A stretch of DNA of 64,000 nucleotides from Actinomadura atramentaria DSM 43919 (GTDB lineage: Bacteria; Actinomycetota; Actinomycetes; Streptosporangiales; Streptosporangiaceae): the NCBI RefSeq assembly GCF_000381885.1, contig NZ_KB907221.1:62001-126000 (forward strand). Direction: 5' to 3'. A program made the translations under genes and the position numbers. The notes below the pieces were generated by a model. That model was given only the letters and a program-made list of their open reading frames with translations, did no database searches and was not told where the DNA came from. Below, in pieces: positions 47,908 through 57,126 of this stretch. How positions within the stretch are numbered: position 1 is the first letter of the stretch; each line of letters starts with the position of its first letter.

Positions 47908-50900
47908 ATGGGCTGGTTCAACCCCGTCGTGCCCTGGAGTGAGCTGGAGCGGCGGCTGCGGTGGGGCGGCGGGGCGGTGGCTCCCGTGGAGGAGGCGCCG
48001 GTGCCCCGGCCGGAGCCGCCCGCGCCTGGGGATGTTGTGCCTTGGGCCGAGTTGCACTGTCATTCGTCGTTCAGTTTCTTGGACGGGGCCAGTGATCCCG
48101 ATGCGCTCATCGCCGAGGCCGTGCGGCTCGGGGTCGAGGCCGTGGCCATCACCGACCATGACGGGATGTACGGGGCCGTGCGGTTCGCCGAGGCCGCGCG
48201 GGGGACGTCGGTGCGGACGCTGTTCGGGGCCGAGCTGACGCTGGACGATCCCGGGCCGCGTGCCGGGGAGCCCGATCCCGGCGGGCGGCACCTGCTCGTC
48301 CTGGCCCGCGATCCGGAGGGGTACGGGCGGCTGTGCGCGGCCATCACCGCCGCGCAGCTCGCGGGCGGTGAGAAGGGCCGCCCGGTCTACGACCTCGACG
48401 CGCTCGCGGACGCGCACGGCGGCCACTGGGCGGTGCTCACCGGCTGCCGCAAGGGACCGGTCCCCGCCGCGCTCGCGACCGGCGGGCCGGACGCCGCCGC
48501 GCGCGAGCTGGACGCGCTGATCGCCCGGTTCGGCCGCGACAACGTCTTCGTCGAGCTGACCGACCACGGCCTGCCCGGAGACGATCCCCGCAACGACGCG
48601 CTGGCCGCGCTGGCGGAGCGGGCGGGGGTCGGGCTCGTCGCGTCCAACAACGTGCATTTCGCCGCGCCCGGCCCGGACGCGCGGCTCGCCGAGGCCCTGG
48701 CCGCCGTCCGGGCCCGCCGCGCGCTGGACGACATGGTCGGCTGGCTGCCCGCGCACGGCGCCGCGCACGTGCGCGGCGGCGCGGAGATGGCGGCGCGGCT
48801 CGCCCGCTTCCCCGGCGTGCGGGAGCGGACGGTGGAGCTGGCCCGCGCGTGCGCGTTCGATTTCGGGGTGGTCGCGCCGAAGCTGCCGGACTGGCCCGTC
48901 CCGGACGGCCACACCGAGGCGTCGTGGCTGCGCGCCCTGGTCGCGGAGGGCGCGCGGCGGCGCTACGGGCCGCCCGAGAACGAGCGGGTCACCGGCGCGT
49001 ACGCGCAGATCGCCCGCGAGCTGGACGTCATCGAGCAGCTCGGCTTCCCCGGCTACTTCCTGATCGTCCACGACATCGTGGCGTTCTGCGAAGACAACAA
49101 GATCCTGTGCCAGGGCCGCGGGTCGGCCGCGAACTCGGCGGTGTGCTACGCGCTCGGCATCACCGGCGTGGACGCCGTCCGGCACGGCCTGCTGTTCGAG
49201 CGCTTCCTGTCGCCGGGCCGCGACGGGCCGCCCGACATCGACCTGGACATCGAGCACCGGCGGCGCGAGAAGGTCATCCAGTACGTCTACGACAAGTACG
49301 GGCGTTCCTGCACCGCGCAGGTCGCGAACGTCATCGGGTACCGGCCGCGGATGGCCGTCCGGGACGCGGCCCGCGCGCTCGGCCACTCCCCCGGCCAGCA
49401 GGACGCCTGGTCGCGGACCGTCGACTCCCGCGACCCGGTCGGCACGGAGAACGCCGTGCCCGAACCGGTCATGGCGCTCGCGCGGCGGATGATGGGCCTC
49501 CCCCGCCACCTCGGCATCCACTCCGGCGGCATGGTCATCGCGGACCGCCCGGTCGGCGAGGTCTGCCCGATCGAGTGGGCGCGGATGGAGAACCGCAGCG
49601 TCCTGCAGTGGGACAAGGACGACTGCGCCGCCGCCGGGCTGGTGAAGTTCGACCTGCTCGGCCTCGGGATGCTCGCCGCGCTGCACGACGCGTTCGACCT
49701 CGTCGCCGAGCACCACGGCCCCCGCCTGGACCTGCAGTCGATCCCGCCGGACGACCCGCGCGTGTACGCGATGCTGTCGGACGCCGACACGGTCGGGGTG
49801 TTCCAGGTCGAGTCGCGCGCGCAGATGGCGACGCTCCCCCGGCTGCGGCCCCGCGAGTTCTACGACCTGGTCGTGCAGGTGTCGCTGATCCGGCCCGGCC
49901 CGATCCAGGGCGGGTCCGTCCACCCGTACCTGCGGCGGCGCAAGGGCCTGGAGCCGCCGACGTGCCCGCACCCGCTGATGGAGGGCGCGCTCGCGAGGAC
50001 GCTCGGCGTCCCGCTGTTCCAGGAGCAGATGATGGAGCTGGCCATCGCCTGCGCCGGGTTCACCCCCGCCGAGGCCGACGAGCTGCGGCAGGCGATGGGC
50101 GCCAAGCGCGCGCCCGAGCGGGTGGAGCGGATGCGCGCGCGGCTGCTGTCGGGGATGGCCGAGCGCGGCATCACCGAGGACGTGGCCGAGGACGTCTACC
50201 AGAAGATCCTCGGGTTCACCGGCTACGGCTTCCCCGAGTCGCACGCGCAGAGCTTCGCGCACCTCGTCTACGCCAGCGCGTACGTGAAGCGGCACTATCC
50301 GGCGGCGTTCACGGCGGCGCTGCTGCGCAACCAGCCGATGGGCTTCTACAGTCCGCAGTCGCTGCTGGCGGACGTGCGGCGGCACGGCGTGACGGTCCGG
50401 GGCGTGGACGTCAACGCCAGCGCCGCGCACCCGACGCTGGAGGAGCCCGTCGCGCCGACCGTCCGGCACCCGCACGGCCCGGCGGAGCCGCAGCCCGCGC
50501 TGCGGCTCGGGCTGGCCGGGGTCCGGGGCCTGGGCGACGACCTCGCCGAGGCGGTCGCGGCGGGCCGCCCCTACGCGAGCCTGGAGGACCTGGCGCGGCG
50601 CGTCCCGCTGTCCGCGCCCGCGCTGGAGGCGCTGGCCGCCGCCGGGGCGTTCGGGTGCTTCGGCCTGGACCGCCGCGCCGCGCTGTGGGCGGCGGGCGCG
50701 CTCGCCGGGACGGGCCCGGACCGCCTCGACGGCGTGGTGCCCGGCGTCGAGGCCCCGCCGCTGCCCGCGATGACGCCGGTCGAGGAGACGCTGGCGGACC
50801 TGTGGGCGACGGGCGTGTCCGGCACGCACCCGGTGGCGCACGTCCGCGACGCGCTCGACGAGCTGGGCGCGCTGTCGTCGCGCGCTCTCGCGGACGTCTC

Positions 50901-51180
50901 CGGCGACCGCAACGTCGTGGTCGCGGGCCTGGTCACGCACCGGCAGCGGCCCCCGACCGCGAGCGGCGTGGTGTTCATCAGCCTGGAGGACGAGACCGGC
51001 ATCGTGAACGTCGTCTGCCCGCCGCAGGTGTTCGAGCGGTTCCGCGCCCTCGCCGTCGACTCCCAGGCGCTGCTGGTGAACGGGCGGCTGGAGCGGGTGG
51101 ACGGCGTGACGCACGTCCGCGCGACGCGGCTGCGGCGGCTCCCGGTCCCGGGCCGGAACAGGTCGCGCGACTTCCACTGA
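47908..51180 (+). CDS. dnaE2: Error-prone DNA polymerase III alpha, DnaE2
   Basis: 1090 residues. The PHP domain begins AELHCHSSFSFLDGASDPDA (about 50-70) with ITDHDGMYGA. The polymerase core contains GRGSAANSAVCYALGIT and the catalytic PDIDLDIEHRRREKVIQYVY (about 445). The helix-hairpin-helix and OB fold end the protein (ASGVVFISLEDETGIVNVVC). It is the translesion polymerase working with ImuA' and ImuB; it is shorter than DnaE1 and lacks the DnaE1 tail. ATG 47908 follows GAGGGAGGG. It lies 157 bases after imuB in the same direction and may have its own promoter. Confidence 0.95.
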   Translation: MGWFNPVVPWSELERRLRWGGGAVAPVEEAPVPRPEPPAPGDVVPWAELHCHSSFSFLDGASDPDALIAEAVRLGVEAVAITDHDGMYGAVRFAEAARGTSVRTLFGAELTLDDPGPRAGEPDPGGRHLLVLARDPEGYGRLCAAITAAQLAGGEKGRPVYDLDALADAHGGHWAVLTGCRKGPVPAALATGGPDAAARELDALIARFGRDNVFVELTDHGLPGDDPRNDALAALAERAGVGLVASNNVHFAAPGPDARLAEALAAVRARRALDDMVGWLPAHGAAHVRGGAEMAARLARFPGVRERTVELARACAFDFGVVAPKLPDWPVPDGHTEASWLRALVAEGARRRYGPPENERVTGAYAQIARELDVIEQLGFPGYFLIVHDIVAFCEDNKILCQGRGSAANSAVCYALGITGVDAVRHGLLFERFLSPGRDGPPDIDLDIEHRRREKVIQYVYDKYGRSCTAQVANVIGYRPRMAVRDAARALGHSPGQQDAWSRTVDSRDPVGTENAVPEPVMALARRMMGLPRHLGIHSGGMVIADRPVGEVCPIEWARMENRSVLQWDKDDCAAAGLVKFDLLGLGMLAALHDAFDLVAEHHGPRLDLQSIPPDDPRVYAMLSDADTVGVFQVESRAQMATLPRLRPREFYDLVVQVSLIRPGPIQGGSVHPYLRRRKGLEPPTCPHPLMEGALARTLGVPLFQEQMMELAIACAGFTPAEADELRQAMGAKRAPERVERMRARLLSGMAERGITEDVAEDVYQKILGFTGYGFPESHAQSFAHLVYASAYVKRHYPAAFTAALLRNQPMGFYSPQSLLADVRRHGVTVRGVDVNASAAHPTLEEPVAPTVRHPHGPAEPQPALRLGLAGVRGLGDDLAEAVAAGRPYASLEDLARRVPLSAPALEALAAAGAFGCFGLDRRAALWAAGALAGTGPDRLDGVVPGVEAPPLPAMTPVEETLADLWATGVSGTHPVAHVRDALDELGALSSRALADVSGDRNVVVAGLVTHRQRPPTASGVVFISLEDETGIVNVVCPPQVFERFRALAVDSQALLVNGRLERVDGVTHVRATRLRRLPVPGRNRSRDFH

Positions 51181-51270
51181 GCCCGCTGCGCGACGACCGC
51201 TCCGACCGGCACACTTGGAGATCTCTTTACTTTCGACGACCCGGCCGGTCCGGGCGGGAGGTCGACGCGG

Positions 51271-53223
51271 ATGGACGGTTCCCCGGCCCGGCGGCCCGGC
51301 GACCCCGAGCGGGTCGGGCCGTACCGGATCGAGGCGCGCCTCGGCGAGGGCGGGATGGGCGCGGTGTACCTGGGCCGCGCGGCGGACGGGACGGCGGTGG
51401 CGGTGAAGGTCGTCCGGCCCGACCTGGCCGGGCATCCGGCGTTCCTCGCCCGGTTCCGCGACGAGGCCCGCAACGCCCGCCGCGTCGCGTCGTTCTGCAC
51501 CGCGCAGGTGCTGGACCACGGCACGGACGGCCCGACCGCCTATCTGGCGACGGAGTTCATCGAGGGCCCGTCGCTGCAGCAGCAGCTCGACGCGGACGGG
51601 CCGCTGACGGCCGGGACGCTGCACGGCGTCGCGGTCGGCGTCGCGACGGCGCTCGTCGCGATCCACGCGGCGGGCCTGGTCCACCGCGACCTGAAACCCG
51701 GCAACGTGCTGCTGTCGCGCTCCGGCCCGCGCGTCATCGACTTCGGGATCGCGCGGGCGCTGGACGAGGCCGCCTCCCTCACCCGCACCGGGCAGCTCCT
51801 CGGCACGCCCGGCTTCCTCGCGCCCGAGCAGGTGTCCGGCGGGGAGATCACCCCGGCGACGGACGTGTTCGCGTGGGGCTGCCTGGTCGCGGTCTCCGCG
51901 AGCGGGCACAACCCGTTCGGCACCGGGCCGGTCCACGTGATGGCGGCGCGGGCGCTGCACGCCGAGCCGGACCTGTCGGCGCTCGCCGAACCGCTGGCCG
52001 GGCTCGTGCGGGCCGCGCTCGACAAGGACCCGGCGCGGCGGCCGACGGCGCGGGCGCTGCTGCTCGACCTCGTCGGGGCGGACGCGCCGGGCCCCGCCGC
52101 CGAGGCCGCCGCCCGCGCGGTCCCGCCGACGCTGGTCGCGCCGCCGGAGCAGCGGCGGACGGAGCCCGTGCCGGAACCCGTGCCGGGAATCGTGCCGGAC
52201 ACCGCGCCGATCGGGACCGGGCCGGTCGCGACCCTGCCGCCCGTGCCGGAACCCGTGCCGGGGCCGGACTACGCGCCGCCCGCGCGGCGGCGCGGCCGGT
52301 CGCGGGCGCTGCTGGCGGGCGGTGCCGCCGCCGTCGCCGCCGCGCTCACCGCCGTCGCGGTCGTCGTGCTGTGGCCGGACGGGAAGCCCGCCGCCGGGCC
52401 CGCCGCGTTCCCCCGCGACCCGCTGCTCGTCCGGATCGACACCGCGCCGGGCTGGCCGAAGCAGTGCCACGGCGACATCGGCCGCTACACGCCGGGCACC
52501 GCCGCGCCGGTGGTGCTCGTCGGCGGCCCGACCTGCGACGTCCTCCCGCAGTGGTCGCCCGACCGCCGCCGGATCGCGTTCACCCGGTCCCTCGGCCGCA
52601 CGGTGGAGGCGTGGGTGGCGAACGCCGACGGGAGCGGCGCGCGCCTGGTCACCGACGCGCTCCCCGGGCTCGTCCGCGTCGCCTGGTCGCCGGACGGGAA
52701 GCGCATCGCCTACCCGGTGCGGACCGGCGGCGTACGGCAGTTCGAGGTCCGCGCGGTGGACGGCGGCGACCCGGCGCGGATCACCTCCGACGACGCCGAC
52801 AAGGACGACCCGACCTGGTCCCGCCAGGGGCGGCTGGCGTTCTGGAGCAAGACGGGCGACGGCGTCCCGCGCGTCTACACGATGGACCCCGACTCACCCG
52901 GGAGCGCGTTCCAGCAGGTCACCCGCGACGACGTCCCGGCGGGCGACCCCGCCTGGTCGCCGGACGGGAAATCCCTCGCCTACACGCGCGGGAAGTCCCC
53001 GCACGGCCAGATCTGGGTGACGACCGCGAGCGGCGGGAACCCGCACCGCGTCACGACCGGCGACGTCAACGAGTCCGACCCGTGGTGGTCGCCGGACGGC
53101 CGCTGGCTCGTCTACGTGCGCGGCCCGTTCACCGACCCGGTCGTCCACGCCATCCGCCCGGACGGCACCGGCGACCGCGTCCTCACCCCGGCGGGGACGG
53201 TGATCGCGCACCCGAACTGGTGA
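51271..53223 (+). CDS. Ser/Thr protein kinase with transmembrane helix and PD40/TolB-like propeller
   Basis: 650 residues. Kinase domain about 15-270: GEGGMGAVYLG, VAVKVV, LVHRDLKPGNVL, IDFGIA and FLAPEQVSG. A Pro/Glu/Val-rich linker carries VPEPVPG twice, then a single membrane helix at about 345-370 (LLAGGAAAVAAALTAVAVVV). The outer part (380-650) has five WD40-like/PD40 units: PQWSPDRRRIAF, VAWSPDGKRIAY, PTWSRQGRLAF, PAWSPDGKSLAY and PWWSPDGRWLVY. A PknD/PknE-like architecture: an extracellular propeller sensing a ligand and controlling an intracellular kinase. Targets unknown. Its stop is three bases from the convergent ppx stop. Confidence 0.9.
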   Translation: MDGSPARRPGDPERVGPYRIEARLGEGGMGAVYLGRAADGTAVAVKVVRPDLAGHPAFLARFRDEARNARRVASFCTAQVLDHGTDGPTAYLATEFIEGPSLQQQLDADGPLTAGTLHGVAVGVATALVAIHAAGLVHRDLKPGNVLLSRSGPRVIDFGIARALDEAASLTRTGQLLGTPGFLAPEQVSGGEITPATDVFAWGCLVAVSASGHNPFGTGPVHVMAARALHAEPDLSALAEPLAGLVRAALDKDPARRPTARALLLDLVGADAPGPAAEAAARAVPPTLVAPPEQRRTEPVPEPVPGIVPDTAPIGTGPVATLPPVPEPVPGPDYAPPARRRGRSRALLAGGAAAVAAALTAVAVVVLWPDGKPAAGPAAFPRDPLLVRIDTAPGWPKQCHGDIGRYTPGTAAPVVLVGGPTCDVLPQWSPDRRRIAFTRSLGRTVEAWVANADGSGARLVTDALPGLVRVAWSPDGKRIAYPVRTGGVRQFEVRAVDGGDPARITSDDADKDDPTWSRQGRLAFWSKTGDGVPRVYTMDPDSPGSAFQQVTRDDVPAGDPAWSPDGKSLAYTRGKSPHGQIWVTTASGGNPHRVTTGDVNESDPWWSPDGRWLVYVRGPFTDPVVHAIRPDGTGDRVLTPAGTVIAHPNW

Positions 53224-53226
53224 CCG

Positions 53227-54156
53227 TCACCCGGTGAGCGTGTCGAGGCGCCGCAGGATGACGCCCTCGCGCAGCGCCCACGGGCAGATCTCCAGTTCGC
53301 GGATCTCCAGCAGGTCCATCGCGGCGTCCGCGACGATCGCCCCGGCGGGGAGCTGCGGGACGCGCCGCTCGGAGACGCCGGGCAGCGCGGCCCGGTCGGC
53401 GGGGTCCAGCTCGGCGAGCTTGCCGGCCCACTCCACGAGGTCGTCGTGGCGCAGCACCCGCCGGACGAACGCGCCCTCCGACGACGGCGCGGCCCCGGCG
53501 ATCCGGGCGAGCTGCTTGAACGTCTTGGACGTCGCGACCGCGTGGTCGGCGGGGCCGTACCGGGCGATCTCCCCGACGTGCCGGGCGATCTCGGCGCGGA
53601 CGTGCTTGCGCAGCGCGCGGACCTCCTCGGGCGGCGGCGGGTCGGCGGAGAACCGGTCGCGGGTGAGGCGGTTGGCGCCGAGCGGCAGCGAGACGGCGAC
53701 GTCAGGGTCCTCGTCCAGCCCGGACGCGATCTCCAGCGAGCCGCCGCCGATGTCGACGACGAGCAGCCGCCCCGACGACCAGCCGAACCAGCGGCGCACC
53801 GCGAGGAACGTCAGCTTGGCCTCGTCGGGCCCGGACAGGGCGGAGATGTCCACGCCGAACGAGGACCGGACGCGCTCCAGCACGTCCTCCCCGTTCACCG
53901 CGTCCCGAACGGCCGAGGTGGCGAACGCGACGAAGTCCTCGACGCCCTTGTCCTCGGCGATCTGCAGCGCCTCCCCGACGAACGACCGCAGCAGCTCCTC
54001 GCCCTGCGCCGACAGCCGGTCGCCGTCCTCCAGGTGCGCGGCGAGCCGCAGTTCGGCCTTGTGGGAGAACGCCGGGAGGGGCCGCGCGCCCCGGTGGGCG
54101 TCGACCACCAGGAGATGCACCGTGTTCGAGCCCACGTCCAGCACGCCGAGTCGCAT
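53227..54156 (-). CDS. Ppx/GppA family exopolyphosphatase/pppGpp phosphohydrolase
   Basis: 309 residues of the ASKHA fold. The phosphate-1 motif is VLDVGSNTVHLLVVD at the N-terminus, and phosphate-2 is LLVVDIGGGSLEIASGL (about residue 130), with VAFATSAVRDA between. It is a short actinobacterial Ppx (about 310 residues), as in mycobacterial Ppx1, which degrades polyphosphate or removes phosphate from pppGpp. ATG 54156 was chosen, immediately before the conserved strand. It converges with the kinase gene and is divergent to the importer operon. Confidence 0.88.
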   Translation of the reverse strand: MRLGVLDVGSNTVHLLVVDAHRGARPLPAFSHKAELRLAAHLEDGDRLSAQGEELLRSFVGEALQIAEDKGVEDFVAFATSAVRDAVNGEDVLERVRSSFGVDISALSGPDEAKLTFLAVRRWFGWSSGRLLVVDIGGGSLEIASGLDEDPDVAVSLPLGANRLTRDRFSADPPPPEEVRALRKHVRAEIARHVGEIARYGPADHAVATSKTFKQLARIAGAAPSSEGAFVRRVLRHDDLVEWAGKLAELDPADRAALPGVSERRVPQLPAGAIVADAAMDLLEIRELEICPWALREGVILRRLDTLTG

Positions 54157-54480
54157 GGGAGGACGCTACCGAACCGGTCTCGCCGTACGTTCCACGCCCG
54201 GGGTCTGCCCGGAGAACAGGACTGCAAAAGCGACGTTTGACCGAATTTCCAACGAACATCAGGTGACGTGGATCACTTCCCCGTTGGAGGAACGTACCAG
54301 CCGCGATCCGGCGATCCCGGCGCTTTGTCCGGACGAACCAACGGTGTGGCGGCCGTAACAAGCGCGAAAAAGACCTGGCATCCGGCGGCAACCTGCCGTC
54401 CCTACGTTCTGCGCAAGCCGGTCGCTCCCCTTCGGGATCAAAGCGTCCGCGACCGGCAGCGGAACGGAGATCGGAGACCC
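54157..54480. other. 324-base divergent intergenic region
   Basis: It lies between the ppx-like gene and the importer operon. It is somewhat less GC-rich near 54230-54260. I looked for a TPP or other riboswitch because the binding protein resembles thiamine-precursor binders, and saw no conserved CUGAGA/ACC core. No convincing -35/-10 pair, operator or small gene was identified. Confidence 0.5.
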
Positions 54481-55524
54481 ATGAGCCACCTCGACCGCCG
54501 CACGCTCCTCGTCCGCGGCCTGCAGGCCGGCGGGCTGATGCTGGCCGGGCCGCTGCTGGCGGCCTGCGGCGACGACGACCCGGCGGGCGGGTCGGGCCAC
54601 GGCTCGCTCGGCCTCCGGCTGGCCTGGATCAGGAACGTCGAGTTCGCCGGGGAGTACCTGGCCGACAGCCGCGGCTACTTCAAGGCCGAGGGATTCGGCA
54701 AGGTGGACCTGATCACCGGCGGTCCGAACGCGACCCCGGCGGAGACCGACGTGGTGACGGGCAAGGCGTTCGCGGGGCTCAGCTCCCCCGACCGCGTCGG
54801 CGCGGCGATCATGCAGGGCGCGCCCCTCAAGATCGTCGCGACGCAGTACCAGAAGAACCCGTTCGCGATCACGTCGATGGCCGCCAAGCCCATCAGGACG
54901 CCGCAGGACCTCGTCGGCAAGAAGATCGGCGTCCAAGCCACCAACGAGGCGGTCTGGGAGGCGTTCCTCAAGGCCGTCAAGATCGACCCGAAGCAGGTCA
55001 CGAAGGTCCCCGTCCAGTTCGACCCGCTGCCGCTGACGACCGGCACCGTGGACGGCTGGATGAGCTACGTGACCAACGAGCCGAACGTTCTCAAGCTCAA
55101 GGGCTTCAAGACGCACGTGATGATGCTGGCCGACCACGACTACCCGCTCGTCGGCGAGTCCTACCTGGTCACGACCGAGTCGATCAAGAAGGAACGGGCC
55201 AAGATCAAGGCGATGCTGCGCGCCGAGATCAAGGGCTGGAAGGACAGCATCAAGGACCCGGCGGCGGGCGCGAAACTCGCCGTCGAAACCTATGGCAAGG
55301 GGCTCGGGCTGGAGATCAAGGAGCAGACGCTCGAATCCCAGACCCAGAACGGGCTCATCCTCACCGACGAGACCAAGAAGAACGGCATCTTCACGATGTC
55401 GCGGCAGCTCGTGGACGCGAACATCGCGACGCTCAAGTACGCCGGGGTCAACGTCACGGCCGACCAGCTCTTCGACCTGTCGATCATCGACGAGATCTAC
55501 AAGGAGGACCCGTCCCTTGTCTGA
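54481..55524 (+). CDS. NMT1/ThiY-like ABC substrate-binding lipoprotein
   Basis: 347 residues. The signal has a twin-arginine-like start DRRTLLVRGL and lipobox LLAAC with Cys at about residue 22. The mature protein follows the NMT1/THI5-like SBP fold: WIRNVEFAGEYLADSRGYFK, VVTGKAFAGLSSPDR and DLVGKKIGVQATNEAVW. This class binds HMP/thiamine precursors, riboflavin-like molecules, nitrate or sulfonates. ATG 54481 is preceded by GGAGA. It is the first gene of a four-gene operon (binding protein, ATPase, two permeases). Confidence 0.87.
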   Translation: MSHLDRRTLLVRGLQAGGLMLAGPLLAACGDDDPAGGSGHGSLGLRLAWIRNVEFAGEYLADSRGYFKAEGFGKVDLITGGPNATPAETDVVTGKAFAGLSSPDRVGAAIMQGAPLKIVATQYQKNPFAITSMAAKPIRTPQDLVGKKIGVQATNEAVWEAFLKAVKIDPKQVTKVPVQFDPLPLTTGTVDGWMSYVTNEPNVLKLKGFKTHVMMLADHDYPLVGESYLVTTESIKKERAKIKAMLRAEIKGWKDSIKDPAAGAKLAVETYGKGLGLEIKEQTLESQTQNGLILTDETKKNGIFTMSRQLVDANIATLKYAGVNVTADQLFDLSIIDEIYKEDPSLV

Positions 55525-56341
55525 CGTCACCTCCGTTCCCGCCCCCGCCGAAACCGGGACGGCCGAGCCCGGCGACGGCATCCGCCTCTCCGGACTGCGC
55601 AAGGAGTTCCGGCTCGGCCGCCGCACCGTCACCGCCGTGGACGGCGTGGACCTGCGCACGCCGCGCGGCTCGTTCCTGTCGGTGCTCGGACCGTCCGGCT
55701 GCGGCAAGTCGACGGTGCTGCGCGTCCTGGCCGGGCTGGAGTCCCCGACCGGCGGCGAGGCGCTGCTGCACGGCGAGTCGCCCGAGGTCGCGCGGCGCGG
55801 CCACCACATCGGCATCGCGTTCCAGGACTCGGCGCTGCTGCCGTGGCGGTCGGTGACCGCGAACGTGCGGCTGCCGCTGGAGGTCGCCGGGATCAGGCCG
55901 TCCGAAGGGCAGATCCAGGACCTGATCAAGCTGGTCGGGCTGGAGGGGTTCGAGAAGGCGCGGCCCGCGCAGCTCTCCGGCGGCATGCGGCAGCGCGTCG
56001 CCATCGCCCGCTCCCTGGTCGTGGAGCCGCGCGTACTGCTGCTGGACGAGCCGTTCGGCGCGCTGGACGACCTCACCCGCCAGCGCCTCAACCTCGAACT
56101 CCAGCGCGTCTGGACCGAGCGCGCCACGACGACGCTGATGGTCACGCACGGGATCGCCGAGGCGGTGTTCCTGTCGGACGTCGTCGCGGTGATGAGCGCG
56201 CGGCCCGGGCGCGTCCTGGCGATGGTCGAGATCGACCTGCCGCGCCCCCGGACGCCGGAGATGATGCGCACGCCCGAGTTCCACGCGCTGCAGGACCGGC
56301 TCTCGGAGATGCTGTTCGGCGACGGCGGGGACCGGTCGTGA
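55517..56341 (+). CDS. ABC importer ATP-binding protein (SsuB/TauB-like)
   Basis: 274 residues. Walker A is GPSGCGKSTVLR near residue 57, the Q-loop IAFQDSALLPWRSV carries the L-P-W of the SsuB/TauB/NrtD class, the signature is LSGGMRQRVAIAR, Walker B is VLLLDEPFGALDDLTR and the H-loop is VTHGIAEAVFL. It starts at TTG 55517, eight bases inside the preceding gene's end, with AAGGAGGA placed correctly upstream. Its stop overlaps the first permease GTG. It energises uptake for the two permeases. Confidence 0.92.
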   Translation: MSDVTSVPAPAETGTAEPGDGIRLSGLRKEFRLGRRTVTAVDGVDLRTPRGSFLSVLGPSGCGKSTVLRVLAGLESPTGGEALLHGESPEVARRGHHIGIAFQDSALLPWRSVTANVRLPLEVAGIRPSEGQIQDLIKLVGLEGFEKARPAQLSGGMRQRVAIARSLVVEPRVLLLDEPFGALDDLTRQRLNLELQRVWTERATTTLMVTHGIAEAVFLSDVVAVMSARPGRVLAMVEIDLPRPRTPEMMRTPEFHALQDRLSEMLFGDGGDRS

Positions 56342-57126
56342 CCGCCGTCGCCGCCCGGCGCGCCACCGTGCCCGGCTGGGCCGGACCCGCGGCCGGGATC
56401 GTCGCCGTCCTCGCGGTCTGGGAGCTGCTGGCCGTCACCGTGTTCTCCGGCGGGCACGCCGTCCCGACACCGCAGGGGGTGGTGCGGACGCTCGCCGCCG
56501 ACGGCTGGTCGTTCTACGGGCCGCACCTGCGCGGGACGGGGAGCGAGGCGCTGCGCGGGTTCCTGTGGGGCAACGCGCTGGCGATCGGGATGGCGCTGCT
56601 GGTCGTGCTCGTCCCGCCGCTGGAGCGGGTCGTCACGCAGCTCGCCGTCGCGAGCTACTGCCTGCCGATCATCGCGGTCGGGCCGATCCTGACGGTGGTG
56701 TTCGACGGCGACACCCCGATGGTCGCGCTGTCGGCGCTGTCGGTGGTGTTCACGACGCTGATCGGGGTGCTCGCGGGGCTGCGCGCCGCCGACCGGGCCA
56801 GCGTGGACCTCGTCCGCGCGTACGGCGGCGGGCGCTGGGCGGTGCTGCGCCGGGTGCGGCTGGCGGCGGCGCTGCCCGCCGCGTTCACCGCGCTGAAGAT
56901 CGCCGCCCCGGCGGCGGTGCTCGGCGCGATCATCGGCGAGTTCATGGGCCGCGTCCCGGCGGGGCTCGGGCTGGCGATGATCGTCGCGCAGCAGCAGCTC
57001 AACGTGGAGCGGACGTGGGGCGTCGCGCTCGTCGCGGGCGCGCTCGCCGGCCTGTCGTACGCGGCCATCGCGCTCGTCGGGCGGCTCGTCGCGCCGTGGG
57101 CGCCGCGCGGGGAGGCGGGCCGATGA
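56338..57126 (+). CDS. ABC importer permease, first of two
   Basis: 262 residues of the BPD_transp_1 SsuC/TauC class, with about six membrane segments. The EAA-type coupling loop is ASVDLVRAYGGGRWAVLRRV, followed by LPAAFTALKIAAPAAVLGAI and IGEFMGR. GTG 56338 overlaps the ATPase stop and its own stop overlaps the second permease ATG. Having two different permeases suggests a heterodimeric channel, unlike the usual SsuC homodimer. Confidence 0.9.
   Translation: MTAVAARRATVPGWAGPAAGIVAVLAVWELLAVTVFSGGHAVPTPQGVVRTLAADGWSFYGPHLRGTGSEALRGFLWGNALAIGMALLVVLVPPLERVVTQLAVASYCLPIIAVGPILTVVFDGDTPMVALSALSVVFTTLIGVLAGLRAADRASVDLVRAYGGGRWAVLRRVRLAAALPAAFTALKIAAPAAVLGAIIGEFMGRVPAGLGLAMIVAQQQLNVERTWGVALVAGALAGLSYAAIALVGRLVAPWAPRGEAGR

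Noticed and set aside
45505..52470. 2321-codon open minus-strand frame opposite imuA', imuB, dnaE2 and the kinase
   Set aside because: Low-complexity His/Arg/Asp-rich translation, no domains, and fully explained by codon bias of the genuine plus-strand genes.
54157..54480. TPP riboswitch upstream of the NMT1-type importer
   Set aside because: No CUGAGA or matching ACC core, and no thi-box-like pairing could be drawn.
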